A stretch of DNA of 64,000 bases from Streptomyces sp. NBC_00258 (lineage in GTDB: Bacteria > Actinomycetota > Actinomycetes > Streptomycetales > Streptomycetaceae), in NCBI RefSeq assembly GCF_036182465.1, contig NZ_CP108081.1:11470001-11534000 (forward strand). The letters run 5' to 3'. Position numbers and translations under genes: made by a program. This document shows positions 16,894 to 25,944 of the stretch, piece after piece; the stretch's first letter is position 1, and the number at the start of each line of letters is the position of its first letter. The notes beneath the pieces were generated by a model. That model had not been told where the DNA came from and searched no databases. It worked only from the letters and a program-made list of their open reading frames with translations.

Positions 16894-17036
16894 CAGGGCA
16901 AGGACAGCACAGCCGTCTGCACGGGATCCCTGGGGTGACGCTGCGCTCCCGCTCGCGGCACTGTCAGCAGGAATTACCGGATCCAACGGTGTGCCTTCCC
17001 TCCCGGGCACCAGCAGCCCGGCAAACCGCGCACCTC

Positions 17037-18041
17037 TCATCGGACAGGTCGCTCCGGGATCCTCGCGAGAACCTTGCCGGCGATGTCGAGGAGAACGCCG
17101 TCGTTCGGGAGTGCTCCGGACTTGCTCCACACAGTGATTTCGCAGTAGCCGCCCCGGTCTTTGCGGTCCATGGCCACGGACAGCGTTCTGGCCAGGGGGC
17201 CTTGTTCGACCGGTCCGCCGGATCCGCCACTCCCGAGATTGATCTCGATCTTCATGGTGTGAGCCGAGGAGAGGACCGCGGGCCGACCGAGAACCGCAAG
17301 CGTCTTGATGTCCTGCTCGTCCCCGAACTTCATCAGCTTCACGTACTGGTCGATCGACAGCTCGTTGTAAGTGGCCGAGACATTCACGCTGTACGTGTCG
17401 AACGCGACCTCGGCCTCCGGCTGGGCGACCTTCCCATCAGTCAGAGGAGCGGTGTTGCTGGTGCCGGAAGCAGTGGTCGTGGTCTCTCCCGGCGTTTCCA
17501 GGAGCTTGGCCAGGTCTGGCCGGTTGAGCGCCTTGCACAGCTCTTCACCGGTCACAGGCTGGGGCGTCTGTCTGTAGGCCCTCGGCAGCTCCTCGCGTGC
17601 CTCGCCCGAACACGAGGCGGGCTGCGAGGCAATGTCGTCCGACGGCATCACACTGGGGGCCACCCACAGGGCGGCCCCCAGTGCCCCGACCACGGCCACG
17701 GCCGCAACGGCCTGGCCCCATGCGTTGTGCTCCTTCTCCGGGGTGGCCGGGCCGGGCCGCGGCCCGGCTCCGCCCTGGGCCTGGGCCTGGGCGGCAGTAT
17801 CGACCGCCGTCCCGTCTGCGGAGGCTGCCGGACGCGGGTTCCGGCGCGCGCGCAGGGCCCGGACCACCGCGTGGATGCGTACTGCGGTGAACACGAGAAA
17901 CACCACGCCAAGACCCGCCGCGACCCGATCGTGATCGTGGACGGCGAGATACATGATGCGTACGCCGAGAACGGACCCGACCGCGATGAGCAGGGGCTCG
18001 CGGACCCAGAACGGCAGGAGGCGGAGAAGGAAACCGAGCAT
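17037..18041 (-). CDS. DUF6215-type membrane protein
   Basis: This 334-residue protein has two membrane segments near the N terminus and a Gln/Ala/Pro-rich linker. A third hydrophobic segment is introduced by EKEHNAWGQAVAAVAVVGAL, the landmark I associate with DUF6215. The extracellular domain has paired cysteines (QPASCSGEAREELP and TGEELCKALNRPDLAKLL) and the family-like strand AEVAFDTYSVNVSATYNELS. Function is unknown; the family appears confined to Streptomyces and relatives. ATG 18041 follows a GGTGAG ribosome site. Confidence 0.75.
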   Translation of the reverse strand: MLGFLLRLLPFWVREPLLIAVGSVLGVRIMYLAVHDHDRVAAGLGVVFLVFTAVRIHAVVRALRARRNPRPAASADGTAVDTAAQAQAQGGAGPRPGPATPEKEHNAWGQAVAAVAVVGALGAALWVAPSVMPSDDIASQPASCSGEAREELPRAYRQTPQPVTGEELCKALNRPDLAKLLETPGETTTTASGTSNTAPLTDGKVAQPEAEVAFDTYSVNVSATYNELSIDQYVKLMKFGDEQDIKTLAVLGRPAVLSSAHTMKIEINLGSGGSGGPVEQGPLARTLSVAMDRKDRGGYCEITVWSKSGALPNDGVLLDIAGKVLARIPERPVR

Positions 18042-18231
18042 CCGGCGATCTCACCACGCCAAGATCACATTCGCCGTGGTGGAAGCCACAGTTCCGGGTA
18101 CGTGCAGGGCCTGCCGAAGCAAGAGACAAGCCGATGATCCCCAGATCGCGATGGGGACGGCAACGGGTGCAGACGCTTGCAGCCAGATCCACGCCTTCGC
18201 CGTTGTCGGTGGCGGCTGGAAAGCTGGTCGG

Positions 18232-18528
18232 ATGAACGGCGATGAGCAGCTGCTGCGCGGCCGGGTGTACGGCCACGACCACGACGACCCCGACCCCGGC
18301 CCGCGGCCGCACCATACGTACGCGGCGCTCATAGGCGGGCCGCTGGACGGACTGCTGCTGGACATCACGGGATGGCGACCGGAGGAGGTCGACGACGGCG
18401 CCGCCCTGTCCACCGAGCTGTCGCGGTGGCCCGGCGGCCGTGCGCTGTACGACCCGCACCCTGGCGAACCCCGTATCCCCGGCCCGGGTGTGATGTGCCG
18501 CTTCCACTACTCCGGCGACACGCCCTGA
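18232..18528 (+). CDS. Small hypothetical protein (98 aa)
   Basis: This short, strongly biased frame begins MNGDEQLLRGRVYGHDHDDP and contains HHTYAALIGGPLDGLLLDITGW and a C-terminal PGPGVMCRFHYSGDTP. The GGPLDG pattern occurs in many small actinobacterial and phage-related proteins of unknown role. Codon third positions are GC-rich as expected for a real gene. It is divergent from the DUF6215 gene. Confidence 0.6.
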   Translation: MNGDEQLLRGRVYGHDHDDPDPGPRPHHTYAALIGGPLDGLLLDITGWRPEEVDDGAALSTELSRWPGGRALYDPHPGEPRIPGPGVMCRFHYSGDTP

Positions 18529-19029
18529 GCCTCGCCCTGAACACGACCCCGAGCACCCCGATTACAGGTCAGACCCCGGCTGGTCAGCGCGATGCCGACG
18601 AACGCGAACTGCGGCTCGCCCTGGACGAGATGCTGGACCTGATCGTGCGTGAGACCCGCCACCGGCACCGGGACGGGGCCACGGCCGAACAGAGCACGGG
18701 GGTGGAGCAGCCCTCTTCCTGACCGGCCGCCACCCTGTTGCGCCAGAGCGTTGTGCCGGGATCGCGGAACGCTGCCTCTGTGAACTCCGCGAAGTCCATA
18801 TTGCTGATCGACAGATTTGCGTGCACGCCGTGGACGCCGACCGGAACGCTCCGGAATTCGCGAGGTGGCGGAAAGTCGATGAACTCCTGGTAGTACATCG
18901 GGTCGAGGTTCGCTGAAGAGGCTCGCCGGGCAACGGAGTTCGTGCATCCGTCGCCGGGCGAGCCTCGGTCTCAGTCGTGGGTTCTGCCGGCTGCCGTCGA
19001 GGATGCGGACAGCGGTCAGGGCAGGGGAG
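18529..19029. other. Debris-like stretch between small ORF and DUF1996 gene
   Basis: Two pieces look partly coding but lack credible ends. The plus strand reads DERELRLALDEMLDLIVRET to a stop at 18722 with strong third-position GC but no start codon. The minus strand from ATG 18898 reads YYQEFIDFPPPREFRSVPVG and DFAEFTEAAFRDPGTTLWRN, then dissolves into the antisense of the first piece. I recognise neither. They are probably truncated gene ends brought together by a deletion. Confidence 0.35.
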
Positions 19030-20529
19030 TCACTGGCACTTGCGGCCGGTGTTGATGCACTGGACCATCTCGGTCATCAGCTGCTCGTCGAAGACGTTGA
19101 CGAAGTCACCGTGATCCGTGATGGGCTTGTGCATCTGCTCCGGGAAGCCGTCCACCGCGTAGAACGGGCTGGACTGGCCGTTGTCGTCGAGGCTGGGCGC
19201 GTCCACGTCGTAGACCAGCCGCTGCACGAGCTGAGGAATGGCTTTGAAGCCACTGGGACAGGCGCCCGACTTCGGATCGGCGAACGCGACGTGGGCGCGG
19301 TGGTTGGCGCTGTCGATGTTCTGGCCGTCCCAGCAGCTCTGGAACTTGGACGTCCTCACCAGGCTGCTGCCCTCGGGGCACACCGGGTACTTGTCCGTGA
19401 GCTGGCGGTCCTCGAAACCGGTGCAGCTCCAGGCCGCGTTGGCGTTCGTGGTGCCGTTGGTGAACGCCTTGGCGTCGCCGGTGATGATCCGCAGGAACTT
19501 GGGCATGGCCACGACCTTGTTGCTCGCGTTGCCCACGTAGTCCAGAGTCACCTCTGATGCGGTGAGGATCTTGCCGGTATTGCCCTCGGCGCCGCCGCCC
19601 TGTTGCTTGGCGTCGAATTCCTCGGTGCCGTCCTGCAGTCGGAGGACCGGCCAGTAGTAGGAGGACTTGTCACCCGGGTTCTGGCATGTCGTCTCGCCGC
19701 CGGCGAAGTCGTCGTTGTCGGCGAACGCGTCGTTCGCCTGGTTGCCGACGTAGTCGTGCGTGTGGTGAGCACCGTTGTCCACACCGGGTGCGACGATGAC
19801 GTTGTCGCTGTTGTACAGCTTGTTCTCGTTCACGCCGCACTGGGTCGTGAAGGTCCCCCGGGAAGCCTGCTTCGAACGGCGGGGTGTTGCCACGTTGGGC
19901 TGGACAGCGGTGATGTCGACGAAGTCCGCTGCGACAGGCCCGTTGCCTGTCTGTCCGCCGTCGGCGGGCTGCCCCTGCCCGTTGCCCTGCTCTTCCCCCT
20001 GACCGTTCCCCTGGCCCTGCTCCTGGCCGTTCTGACCGTCGGCAGCGCGCAGCGAACAGGCGGCCAGTGACTCAAGGCCCTGCGGCTTGTTCCCCACTCG
20101 GCCGATGGAAAGGGCGATCCGGTCGATCGTCGCGACTCGCTTGTCCTTGAGGGGACCCATGATGGCGTTGTTCGCGAAGCCGCTGTCCTGCTGCATGGCC
20201 CGGGTCGAACTCTGCAGCCTCTGGTACGCCTCGGAGATCTGGTTGTCCAGTGAAGCGAGTTCCCTGTCGACCTCCGCCCGGGCCTGTTCCGGCACCTGCT
20301 GCAGCCGGTCACCGACATCAGGGCAGTCAATGGTCGAGGCCTCCGACGCCGCAGCTTGGCCGGTCCCACCTTGAGACGATCGTTTGAGGGTGTCGGCGTC
20401 CGACGTCTCATGGGCGGAGGCGTACACGTTCACGACCACCAGTCCGCCTGCTCCCAGAGTGAGAGCCGCAGCGGCAGCCATGAGTTTGCCACCAGTGGTC
20501 TTCGAGCGTTTGCGCGCGTTGCGCCGCAT
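19030..20529 (-). CDS. Secreted DUF1996 protein
   Basis: This 499-residue protein has an Arg/Lys-rich N terminus and a signal-anchor (LMAAAAALTLGAGGLVVVNVYA). A coiled region (about residues 70-140) and a Gln/Gly repeat linker (EQGQGNGQGEEQGNGQGQ) follow. The DUF1996 domain has HHTHDYVGN, SSYYWPVLRLQDG, PKFLRIITGDA, FQSCWDGQNIDS and HRAHVAFA. The His and Cys pattern suggests an extracellular fold stabilised by disulfides. DUF1996 proteins are secreted by fungi and actinobacteria, and their activity is not settled. ATG 20529 follows a strong GGAGG. Confidence 0.88.
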   Translation of the reverse strand: MRRNARKRSKTTGGKLMAAAAALTLGAGGLVVVNVYASAHETSDADTLKRSSQGGTGQAAASEASTIDCPDVGDRLQQVPEQARAEVDRELASLDNQISEAYQRLQSSTRAMQQDSGFANNAIMGPLKDKRVATIDRIALSIGRVGNKPQGLESLAACSLRAADGQNGQEQGQGNGQGEEQGNGQGQPADGGQTGNGPVAADFVDITAVQPNVATPRRSKQASRGTFTTQCGVNENKLYNSDNVIVAPGVDNGAHHTHDYVGNQANDAFADNDDFAGGETTCQNPGDKSSYYWPVLRLQDGTEEFDAKQQGGGAEGNTGKILTASEVTLDYVGNASNKVVAMPKFLRIITGDAKAFTNGTTNANAAWSCTGFEDRQLTDKYPVCPEGSSLVRTSKFQSCWDGQNIDSANHRAHVAFADPKSGACPSGFKAIPQLVQRLVYDVDAPSLDDNGQSSPFYAVDGFPEQMHKPITDHGDFVNVFDEQLMTEMVQCINTGRKCQ

Positions 20530-21256
20530 GGTTTCCTCCGAACTCTTCTGGGCGAAACGCCACTTCGGGAAGGGCGAGGTCGGGCCAGAAGTAAGTGATG
20601 TGTTGCCAGTTGGCCCCGTTGAGGGACCCATTGATGACGAAGGTCAGTCGGCCGTCGTGCGAAGCATCCTGACGAGCCGACGCGTGATGGACGCTGTCCG
20701 TGTTCGCAGCGCTGTCAGGGGGAGCACCAGCGTCCCGGCGATCGTGACTTCCGGAGCTGGCCCGCATGGGAACGAACTGTCGGGCTTGCTTGGTCCGTTC
20801 ACTCGCGGCTCCTGCGGCTGTCGATGCTTTCCGTCCAGCTGTCGTTCAGGAGCCAGAGTTGTTCATGGGGCTGCTGAGACGAAGGAGTTGGGCCGTCGTG
20901 TCAGGTTCTCGTAAGAACTGGCCGCACCGAACGATGAGTTCGGGGAGCTCTGGTCGAGGGCATCCGCGATGCGGGAAGCACCTCATGACGGCGTGCGACT
21001 GCGGCAGAGTGTGACGCTACTGGGACGCTCGCACCAGGAAACCGGCGCGACGGCACGGTCAGGTCACCGACCGTGCTCCCCAGCTGGCGGCAGGCGTGAG
21101 GACGTCGACGAGTCGACCCGAGGATAAGACGGGCTGGGCATCTCGCAGCGCGGCGCGGAAGAACGGGCTGCCCCAACAGCCTCTAGAGAGCCGTGGCGCC
21201 TGCAAGCCGGTAGGCAGCCGGAATCCAGGAGGAGACGGCCCAACGCGCCTGCCAGG
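20530..21256. other. 727-bp stretch without a supportable gene
   Basis: Both strands contain only short frames with irregular codon use. No ribosome site is paired with a conserved start, and I see no recognisable domain, strong hairpin or repeat. The promoter of the DUF1996 gene must lie at its left end. Confidence 0.5.
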
Positions 21257-22504
21257 TCAGGCGAGCCGGGTGATCTTCCGTAGGAGGGACCGCGGTTGGA
21301 GGCCGCGTTGCACCGACAGCAGGTAGGCGGCGGGATTCCCGGCTTTGAGGTCTTTGACCTGCTGTCCGTGTGTGTGGCGGGCGTTCAGGACGGCGAGCGC
21401 GGCACCGACCGCTGCACCCGCCGCGGGCTGGCCGAGGAAGCCACCGGCGGCCGCAGGGGCGAGCGCGCTCACCACGGAAGGCAGTTCGAACTTCACGTTG
21501 GCCAGGCCGTACACCGTGCCGATGCCCTGCGCTTTCATCGCGTCGCGCAGTTTCCTCAAGGGTTCATCGAAGCGCTGCTCGACCGCCATCCGCACATAGC
21601 TCTCGCGCGCTACCGCCAATGTCACCCCGGTCAGCTCCTGCCGCAGTTCGTCCACGGTCTGCGACACGGTGGCGTTGAACGCGGCGAACTCGTCGCGGTG
21701 GTTCTCCCGCAGCTTGACGATCTTCTCGACCGGTACGTTGTCCAGTCCGGCCGGTACGGCCAGGCGGACGGCCAGCAGGCCGACCGCGTCGGCGAAGCCG
21801 TCCGGCTGGGCAGTCCCTGTCATACCCGCGCTGCCGAGGAGGGTCTCGGCAACCCGGTCGGCATCCCAGCCGTCCGACGCCAGGTGCGCGTCGGGCTGGT
21901 CCGTCGTGGGGGTGTACCGGCCCTGGCGGGAGAGTACTTCGACGAACGCACACTTGTAGACCCAGGCGAGCCCGGCATCCATCGCCATCCAGCGGCCGTT
22001 CGCGAGGGAGCGTCGCTCCCGAAGTCCAGGACTGCGCCGAACATCGGCTGCCAACCCTGATTCCAGGAATGCCTCTCGCAGTTGAGGGGTGAACTCCTCC
22101 CAGTAGACCGCTGCGATGCCAGGACGTGCCGTTCCCGTGCTGTGGGTGTGCCTCGACCCATGCCCGAACGAGGGCGGAGCCACTGGGTCGAAGGGATGCC
22201 TCGCACGGCGGTCCCAGTCGTCCCACGCCGGCTGCACACCGAATCCCGCTGCGCGTAAGGCCTCCCCGTGACGGGTGAGGACTTCGAGGAACATGGGTGC
22301 CACCTGCCGAGCGGGTTCCGCCGGATCCACCTGCCTGATGAAGTCGAGGTCCTCACGCAGGACACGGGCGGTCCGCGAGTCGGACAGCCGGTAGCCGTCC
22401 GGCACGACTCGCGCCAGCTCTCGCCAGTAGAGCGCGGCCGTCTTCAGCCATCGCTCGTCGCGGAAGTGGATGAACGGGTAGTACAGACCGACGTGTGGAA
22501 GCAT
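21257..22504 (-). CDS. DUF6236 family protein
   Basis: This 415-residue protein begins LPHVGLYYPFIHFRDERWLK, the signature start of the DUF6236 family. An acidic helical middle follows (LRQELTGVTLAVARESYVRM), then a Gly/Ala-rich hydrophobic stretch near the C terminus (GGFLGQPAAGAAVGAALAVL) that could insert into a membrane. Function is unknown. The ATG at 22504 is preceded by AGGAG with good spacing, and upstream in-frame sequence lacks similarity. Confidence 0.8.
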   Translation of the reverse strand: MLPHVGLYYPFIHFRDERWLKTAALYWRELARVVPDGYRLSDSRTARVLREDLDFIRQVDPAEPARQVAPMFLEVLTRHGEALRAAGFGVQPAWDDWDRRARHPFDPVAPPSFGHGSRHTHSTGTARPGIAAVYWEEFTPQLREAFLESGLAADVRRSPGLRERRSLANGRWMAMDAGLAWVYKCAFVEVLSRQGRYTPTTDQPDAHLASDGWDADRVAETLLGSAGMTGTAQPDGFADAVGLLAVRLAVPAGLDNVPVEKIVKLRENHRDEFAAFNATVSQTVDELRQELTGVTLAVARESYVRMAVEQRFDEPLRKLRDAMKAQGIGTVYGLANVKFELPSVVSALAPAAAGGFLGQPAAGAAVGAALAVLNARHTHGQQVKDLKAGNPAAYLLSVQRGLQPRSLLRKITRLA

Positions 22505-22738
22505 GACGACTCCTGATCGACGACCACCCTCTCGGCAGTCTCGCCAGGAAACCGTAGTGGACCCAGAACCAGGCCCCCGGGCCAGGTGGCCGAGGCGATT
22601 CCACCGGCTGTCGGTTCGGCGTGCAAGGGTTGTGGATCGCCGCAAAGAGCCCATGATTCAAACGGCGCCGGAGGGGCTCGCGGGATCACAGACTCACCTC
22701 CCGCTTGCCCTCAAAAGTCGACGCCGAGCTGTGCCGCC

Positions 22739-22861
22739 CGGCAGGCCGGACTGACCGTCACCGCCCGCACCCTGCGTGCCTGGCAGACCGGCACCTGCAC
22801 GCTCTCCAGGAAGAACCTGGACCGCATCGAGCAGGCATACCGGACCGTGCTCTGTCTCACC
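22739..22861 (+). pseudogene. Helix-turn-helix protein fragment of mobile-element type
   Basis: About 40 codons read RQAGLTVTARTLRAWQTGT followed by KNLDRIEQAYRTV. From memory this resembles small DNA-binding proteins carried by actinobacterial integrative elements. The frame then degenerates where it meets the 3' end of the methyltransferase gene. No intact start is present. The rest of 22505-22738 shows nothing else. Confidence 0.35.
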
Positions 22862-23645
22862 GAGGACCGAGGTCCCCATGGGTCACACGGATCTTGGACT
22901 GGCCATGCGGGAGTTCCTCCCAGTCGTCCATGAAGCGCGCCCGCAGACCGTGTCGTTCGGCCAGGGCCGTGAGCGTCTCGGTGCGGTAATAGAAGTCCTC
23001 CCGCAGGACATGGTGTTCCTCCCCCTCGGTGCGGTCGAAGGTGAAGTCGAACCAGCCGCCCGGCACGAGCACCCGGCCGACGTGGGCCAGGCATTCGTCG
23101 ATGACGGAGAGCGGCGAGTGCGAGAAGACGCTGTGCGCGTGCACCACGTCGAAGTGGGCGTCGGGCAGGAACCGCAGCGTCAGGTCGCGGACCGGGGTCA
23201 GTGTGGGGAGCTGCTGTTGCAGGCCCATCTCCACGACGGTGTCCTGGGCGGCGACGAGGATGTCGGGCGAGATGTCGATGCCGTGGTAGTGCCCGGGCTC
23301 CAGGTGCCGGATGAACCGCCAGCCGCCCCGCAGGTTGCCGCAGCCGATCTCCAGCATGCGGTGTTCGCGGCGCAGGCCGTGGCCGAGCAGGTAGTCGAAC
23401 TGCATCGCCCCCAGCGCGAGCCATCGCTCACGGCTGCGGCTGCCGACCGCCGCGTCCGGGTCGGCCCGGGTGTCGGAGCGCATCACGGCACGGTAGTAGG
23501 AGACGTGGTCGGCGTGACGGTGGCGCAGCCACAGGTCCCGGGCGGCGCGGGTCAGATGGCGGGGCACCCGGTCCGGGTGGCGCAGGGCGTAACCGATGCG
23601 GTGGCCGAGGGCGGCGCGGTTGGCGGTGAGGTTCTTCGAGGACAT
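22857..23645 (-). CDS. Class I SAM-dependent methyltransferase
   Basis: This 262-residue protein has a Rossmann methyltransferase core: motif I MLEIGCGNLRGGWRFI (about residue 95), the acidic end of strand 2 in YHGIDISPDIL, and the motif IV region HFDVVHAHSVFSH. A basic N-terminal helix may contact a membrane or polyanion. GCGNLRGG resembles methyltransferases acting on small molecules or sugars in glycan clusters, but the substrate is unknown. The start ATG 23645 is weakly supported by AAAGGC. It stands alone, divergent from the NarL-type kinase gene. Confidence 0.82.
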   Translation of the reverse strand: MSSKNLTANRAALGHRIGYALRHPDRVPRHLTRAARDLWLRHRHADHVSYYRAVMRSDTRADPDAAVGSRSRERWLALGAMQFDYLLGHGLRREHRMLEIGCGNLRGGWRFIRHLEPGHYHGIDISPDILVAAQDTVVEMGLQQQLPTLTPVRDLTLRFLPDAHFDVVHAHSVFSHSPLSVIDECLAHVGRVLVPGGWFDFTFDRTEGEEHHVLREDFYYRTETLTALAERHGLRARFMDDWEELPHGQSKIRVTHGDLGPR

Positions 23646-23815
23646 GCGCTCGCTGCCTTTCCGAGGGGTACAAGGTGTGGTTTCAGCCTCGGTGCGGGAG
23701 CGGTGCGGTCGGCTCGGTCAACAGGCTGCGGTCCTGCGGAGGATCGGGGGACGGCCGCGTCAGCCGATCGGCTGACGCGGTGCCGCGCCCGACGCGTTAG
23801 ACACGGAGGATGAGG

Positions 23816-25063
23816 ATGAGACACAGTGATCCGGACGAGCGCTGGCTGGGCGCGGTCGTGCACGCCGCGTTCTTCCTGCTGCTCGGCTCCTCGTTCGTCC
23901 GCTTCCTGACCCGCGACGCCGGCGGAGCGCGCACCGGGTGGGTGGTGGCGCTGTTCGCGGTCTTCTGTCTGCTGTACGTCCTCGGTCGCTTCCTGGCTCC
24001 GGCGCCGCCCTCCGGCTCGCCGCCGACCAGGCGTCATCTGGTCTGGTTGGGCTCGGTGTCCGCGGTCTGGGTCGTGCTCCTGGCCCTCGCGCCGAGCGCC
24101 ACGTGGTGCGCGATGCCGCTGCTGTTCGCGGGTCTGCACGCGCTGCCCCCGCGGATCGCGGTGCCGGTGGCGGCCGTGCTCACCGTGCTGGTCGTGGCCT
24201 CCCAAGTACGCGTCGCCGAGGGCGCATTGAACCCCAACATGGTCATCGCCCCGCCCGCTGTCGCCGCGGTCGCCACCGCCGTGATGGTGCATCTGCAGCG
24301 GCAGGGAGCCCGGCAACGCGTCCTGATCGAGGACCTGGTCCATACGCGTCACAACCTTGCTGTCACCGAACGGCGGGCGGGTGTCCTGGCGGAGCGCCAG
24401 CGGCTGGCCGCGGAGATCCACGACACGGTCGCGCAGGGCCTGTCGAGTCAGAGGATGCTGCTCCAGGCCGCCGGGCGCGTCTGGCTGACCGACCCGGACG
24501 CGGCCCGCGAGCACGTTCACAGAGCGGCGGAGATCACCTCCCGCAGCCTCGCGGAGGCCCGTCGGTTCGTGCACGACCTGGCGCCGGCCGACCTCGCCGA
24601 CGACACCCTGCCGGGCGCGCTCGCCGTACTCGCCGAACGGGAGAGCGGTCCTGGGCTGACCGTGGAGTTCCGGCTCGACGGCGAGCCGGGCAGGCTGCCG
24701 GAACGGGTCGAGGCGGCGCTGCTGCGGATCGCACAGGGGGCGCTGGCCAACGTGCGCGAACACGCGGCGGCGACCCGGGCCGCGCTGACCCTGACCTGCC
24801 TGGACGACCAGATCTCGCTGGACGTCGCCGACAACGGGCGCGGATTCGAGGCGGACTCCTCGCGCGCTTCGTCCGGCCCCCCGGACAGCGCGCGCGGGCA
24901 CGGGCTGCCCGCCATGGGTATCCGGGCCGCACAGGTGGGCGGCACACTCACTGTGGAGTCCACCCCGGGCGAGGGCACCGTCGTGTCGGCGGCGATCCCC
25001 CTGGCACCCCTGGCGTCCGTGCCACTGCTCCCCTCGACCACCCCCAAGGAGCCCGTCCTGTGA
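23816..25063 (+). CDS. NarL-type sensor histidine kinase
   Basis: This protein of about 415 residues has four or more membrane segments in its first 150 residues. A coiled linker leads to a HisKA_3 domain with the phospho-acceptor His in RLAAEIHDTVAQGL (near residue 205). The HATPase domain has NVREHAAAT, DVADNGRGFE and GHGLPAMGIRAAQVGG. It should phosphorylate the coupled LuxR-type regulator. ATG 23816 lies six bases after GGAGG; an in-frame ATG at 23810 is too close to that site. The stop overlaps the regulator's GTG start. The stimulus is not evident. Confidence 0.92.
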   Translation: MRHSDPDERWLGAVVHAAFFLLLGSSFVRFLTRDAGGARTGWVVALFAVFCLLYVLGRFLAPAPPSGSPPTRRHLVWLGSVSAVWVVLLALAPSATWCAMPLLFAGLHALPPRIAVPVAAVLTVLVVASQVRVAEGALNPNMVIAPPAVAAVATAVMVHLQRQGARQRVLIEDLVHTRHNLAVTERRAGVLAERQRLAAEIHDTVAQGLSSQRMLLQAAGRVWLTDPDAAREHVHRAAEITSRSLAEARRFVHDLAPADLADDTLPGALAVLAERESGPGLTVEFRLDGEPGRLPERVEAALLRIAQGALANVREHAAATRAALTLTCLDDQISLDVADNGRGFEADSSRASSGPPDSARGHGLPAMGIRAAQVGGTLTVESTPGEGTVVSAAIPLAPLASVPLLPSTTPKEPVL

Positions 25064-25692
25064 CGCCCGTCCGACTGTTGTTGTGCGACGATCACGCCGT
25101 GGTACGTGCGGGGCTGCGCGCCCTCCTGTCCAGCGCCGACGGCATCGAAGTGGTCGGTGAGGCGGCCACCGGCGAGGAGGCACTCGCGATGGCTGCCCGG
25201 CTGAGTCCGGACGTTGTGCTGATGGACCTCCAGCTCGACGGCGGAATGGACGGTGTGACAGCCACCCGTCGCCTGACCTCCGAGTGTGGTGGGACGGGCC
25301 CCCGGGTCCTGGTGCTCACGATGTTCGACACCGACGCCGACATCACCCGGGCCATCGAGGCGGGTGCCACCGGCTATCTGCTCAAGGCCGAACACCCTGA
25401 TGAACTGTTCACGGCGATCCGCCACGCGGCGTCCGGTCGCACGGCTCTGTCGGCCCCGGTGGCCGACCGGTTGATGACCCGGCTGCGCAGCCCGAGTCCC
25501 ACCCTGTCCCCGCGCGAGCACGAGATCCTCGGACAACTCGCCCGTGGCTTGGGCAACCGCGAGATCGCCCGAGCCCTGTTCATCAGCGAGGCGACGGTCA
25601 AGACCCATCTCGGGCGGATCTACGGCAAGTTGGGGGTGGAGACGCGGGCGGGGGCCGTGGCGGTCGCCAAGGAGAGGCGGCTGCTGGAGTGA
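25060..25692 (+). CDS. NarL/LuxR-type response regulator
   Basis: This 210-residue protein has a receiver domain with Asp10 and Asp11, phospho-acceptor Asp56 (VVLMDLQLDGG) and the switch Lys in GYLLKAEHPDE. A LuxR helix-turn-helix lies at the C terminus (LSPREHEILGQLARG, NREIARALFISEATVKTHL). It is the cognate partner of the upstream kinase, with start GTG 25060 inside the kinase stop region. No other target gene is apparent next to it; the next 100 bases lead into a transposable element. Confidence 0.93.
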   Translation: MTPVRLLLCDDHAVVRAGLRALLSSADGIEVVGEAATGEEALAMAARLSPDVVLMDLQLDGGMDGVTATRRLTSECGGTGPRVLVLTMFDTDADITRAIEAGATGYLLKAEHPDELFTAIRHAASGRTALSAPVADRLMTRLRSPSPTLSPREHEILGQLARGLGNREIARALFISEATVKTHLGRIYGKLGVETRAGAVAVAKERRLLE

Positions 25693-25931
25693 GCAATTTC
25701 AGCGCCCTCGCCGCCTACGACGACGTCGCACCTGTGGCAGTCGCCGCGATGCGCCCCATCGGGCTGCGGGCACCCAAGAGCTCGCCGTCATTGGGGCTCT
25801 CCTTCGTGGATACCCCCGGCTTCAGCCGGGGGGAAACGAAGCTCCTGCGGAGCAGGAGCAGGAAAAGCCGGTTCGCCGCCAGGGCGGACCGGCGTCCACC
25901 CCCAACTACCGGCCTTCACAAACTGATCCAG

Positions 25932-25937
25932 TAATAT
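25932..25937 (+). promoter_or_regulatory. Minus-10 box for tnpB
   Basis: TAATAT, a near-consensus -10 box unusual in this GC-rich DNA, ends seven bases before the GTG of tnpB. That spacing would give a leaderless transcript. Confidence 0.45.
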
Positions 25938-25944
25938 GTGAACC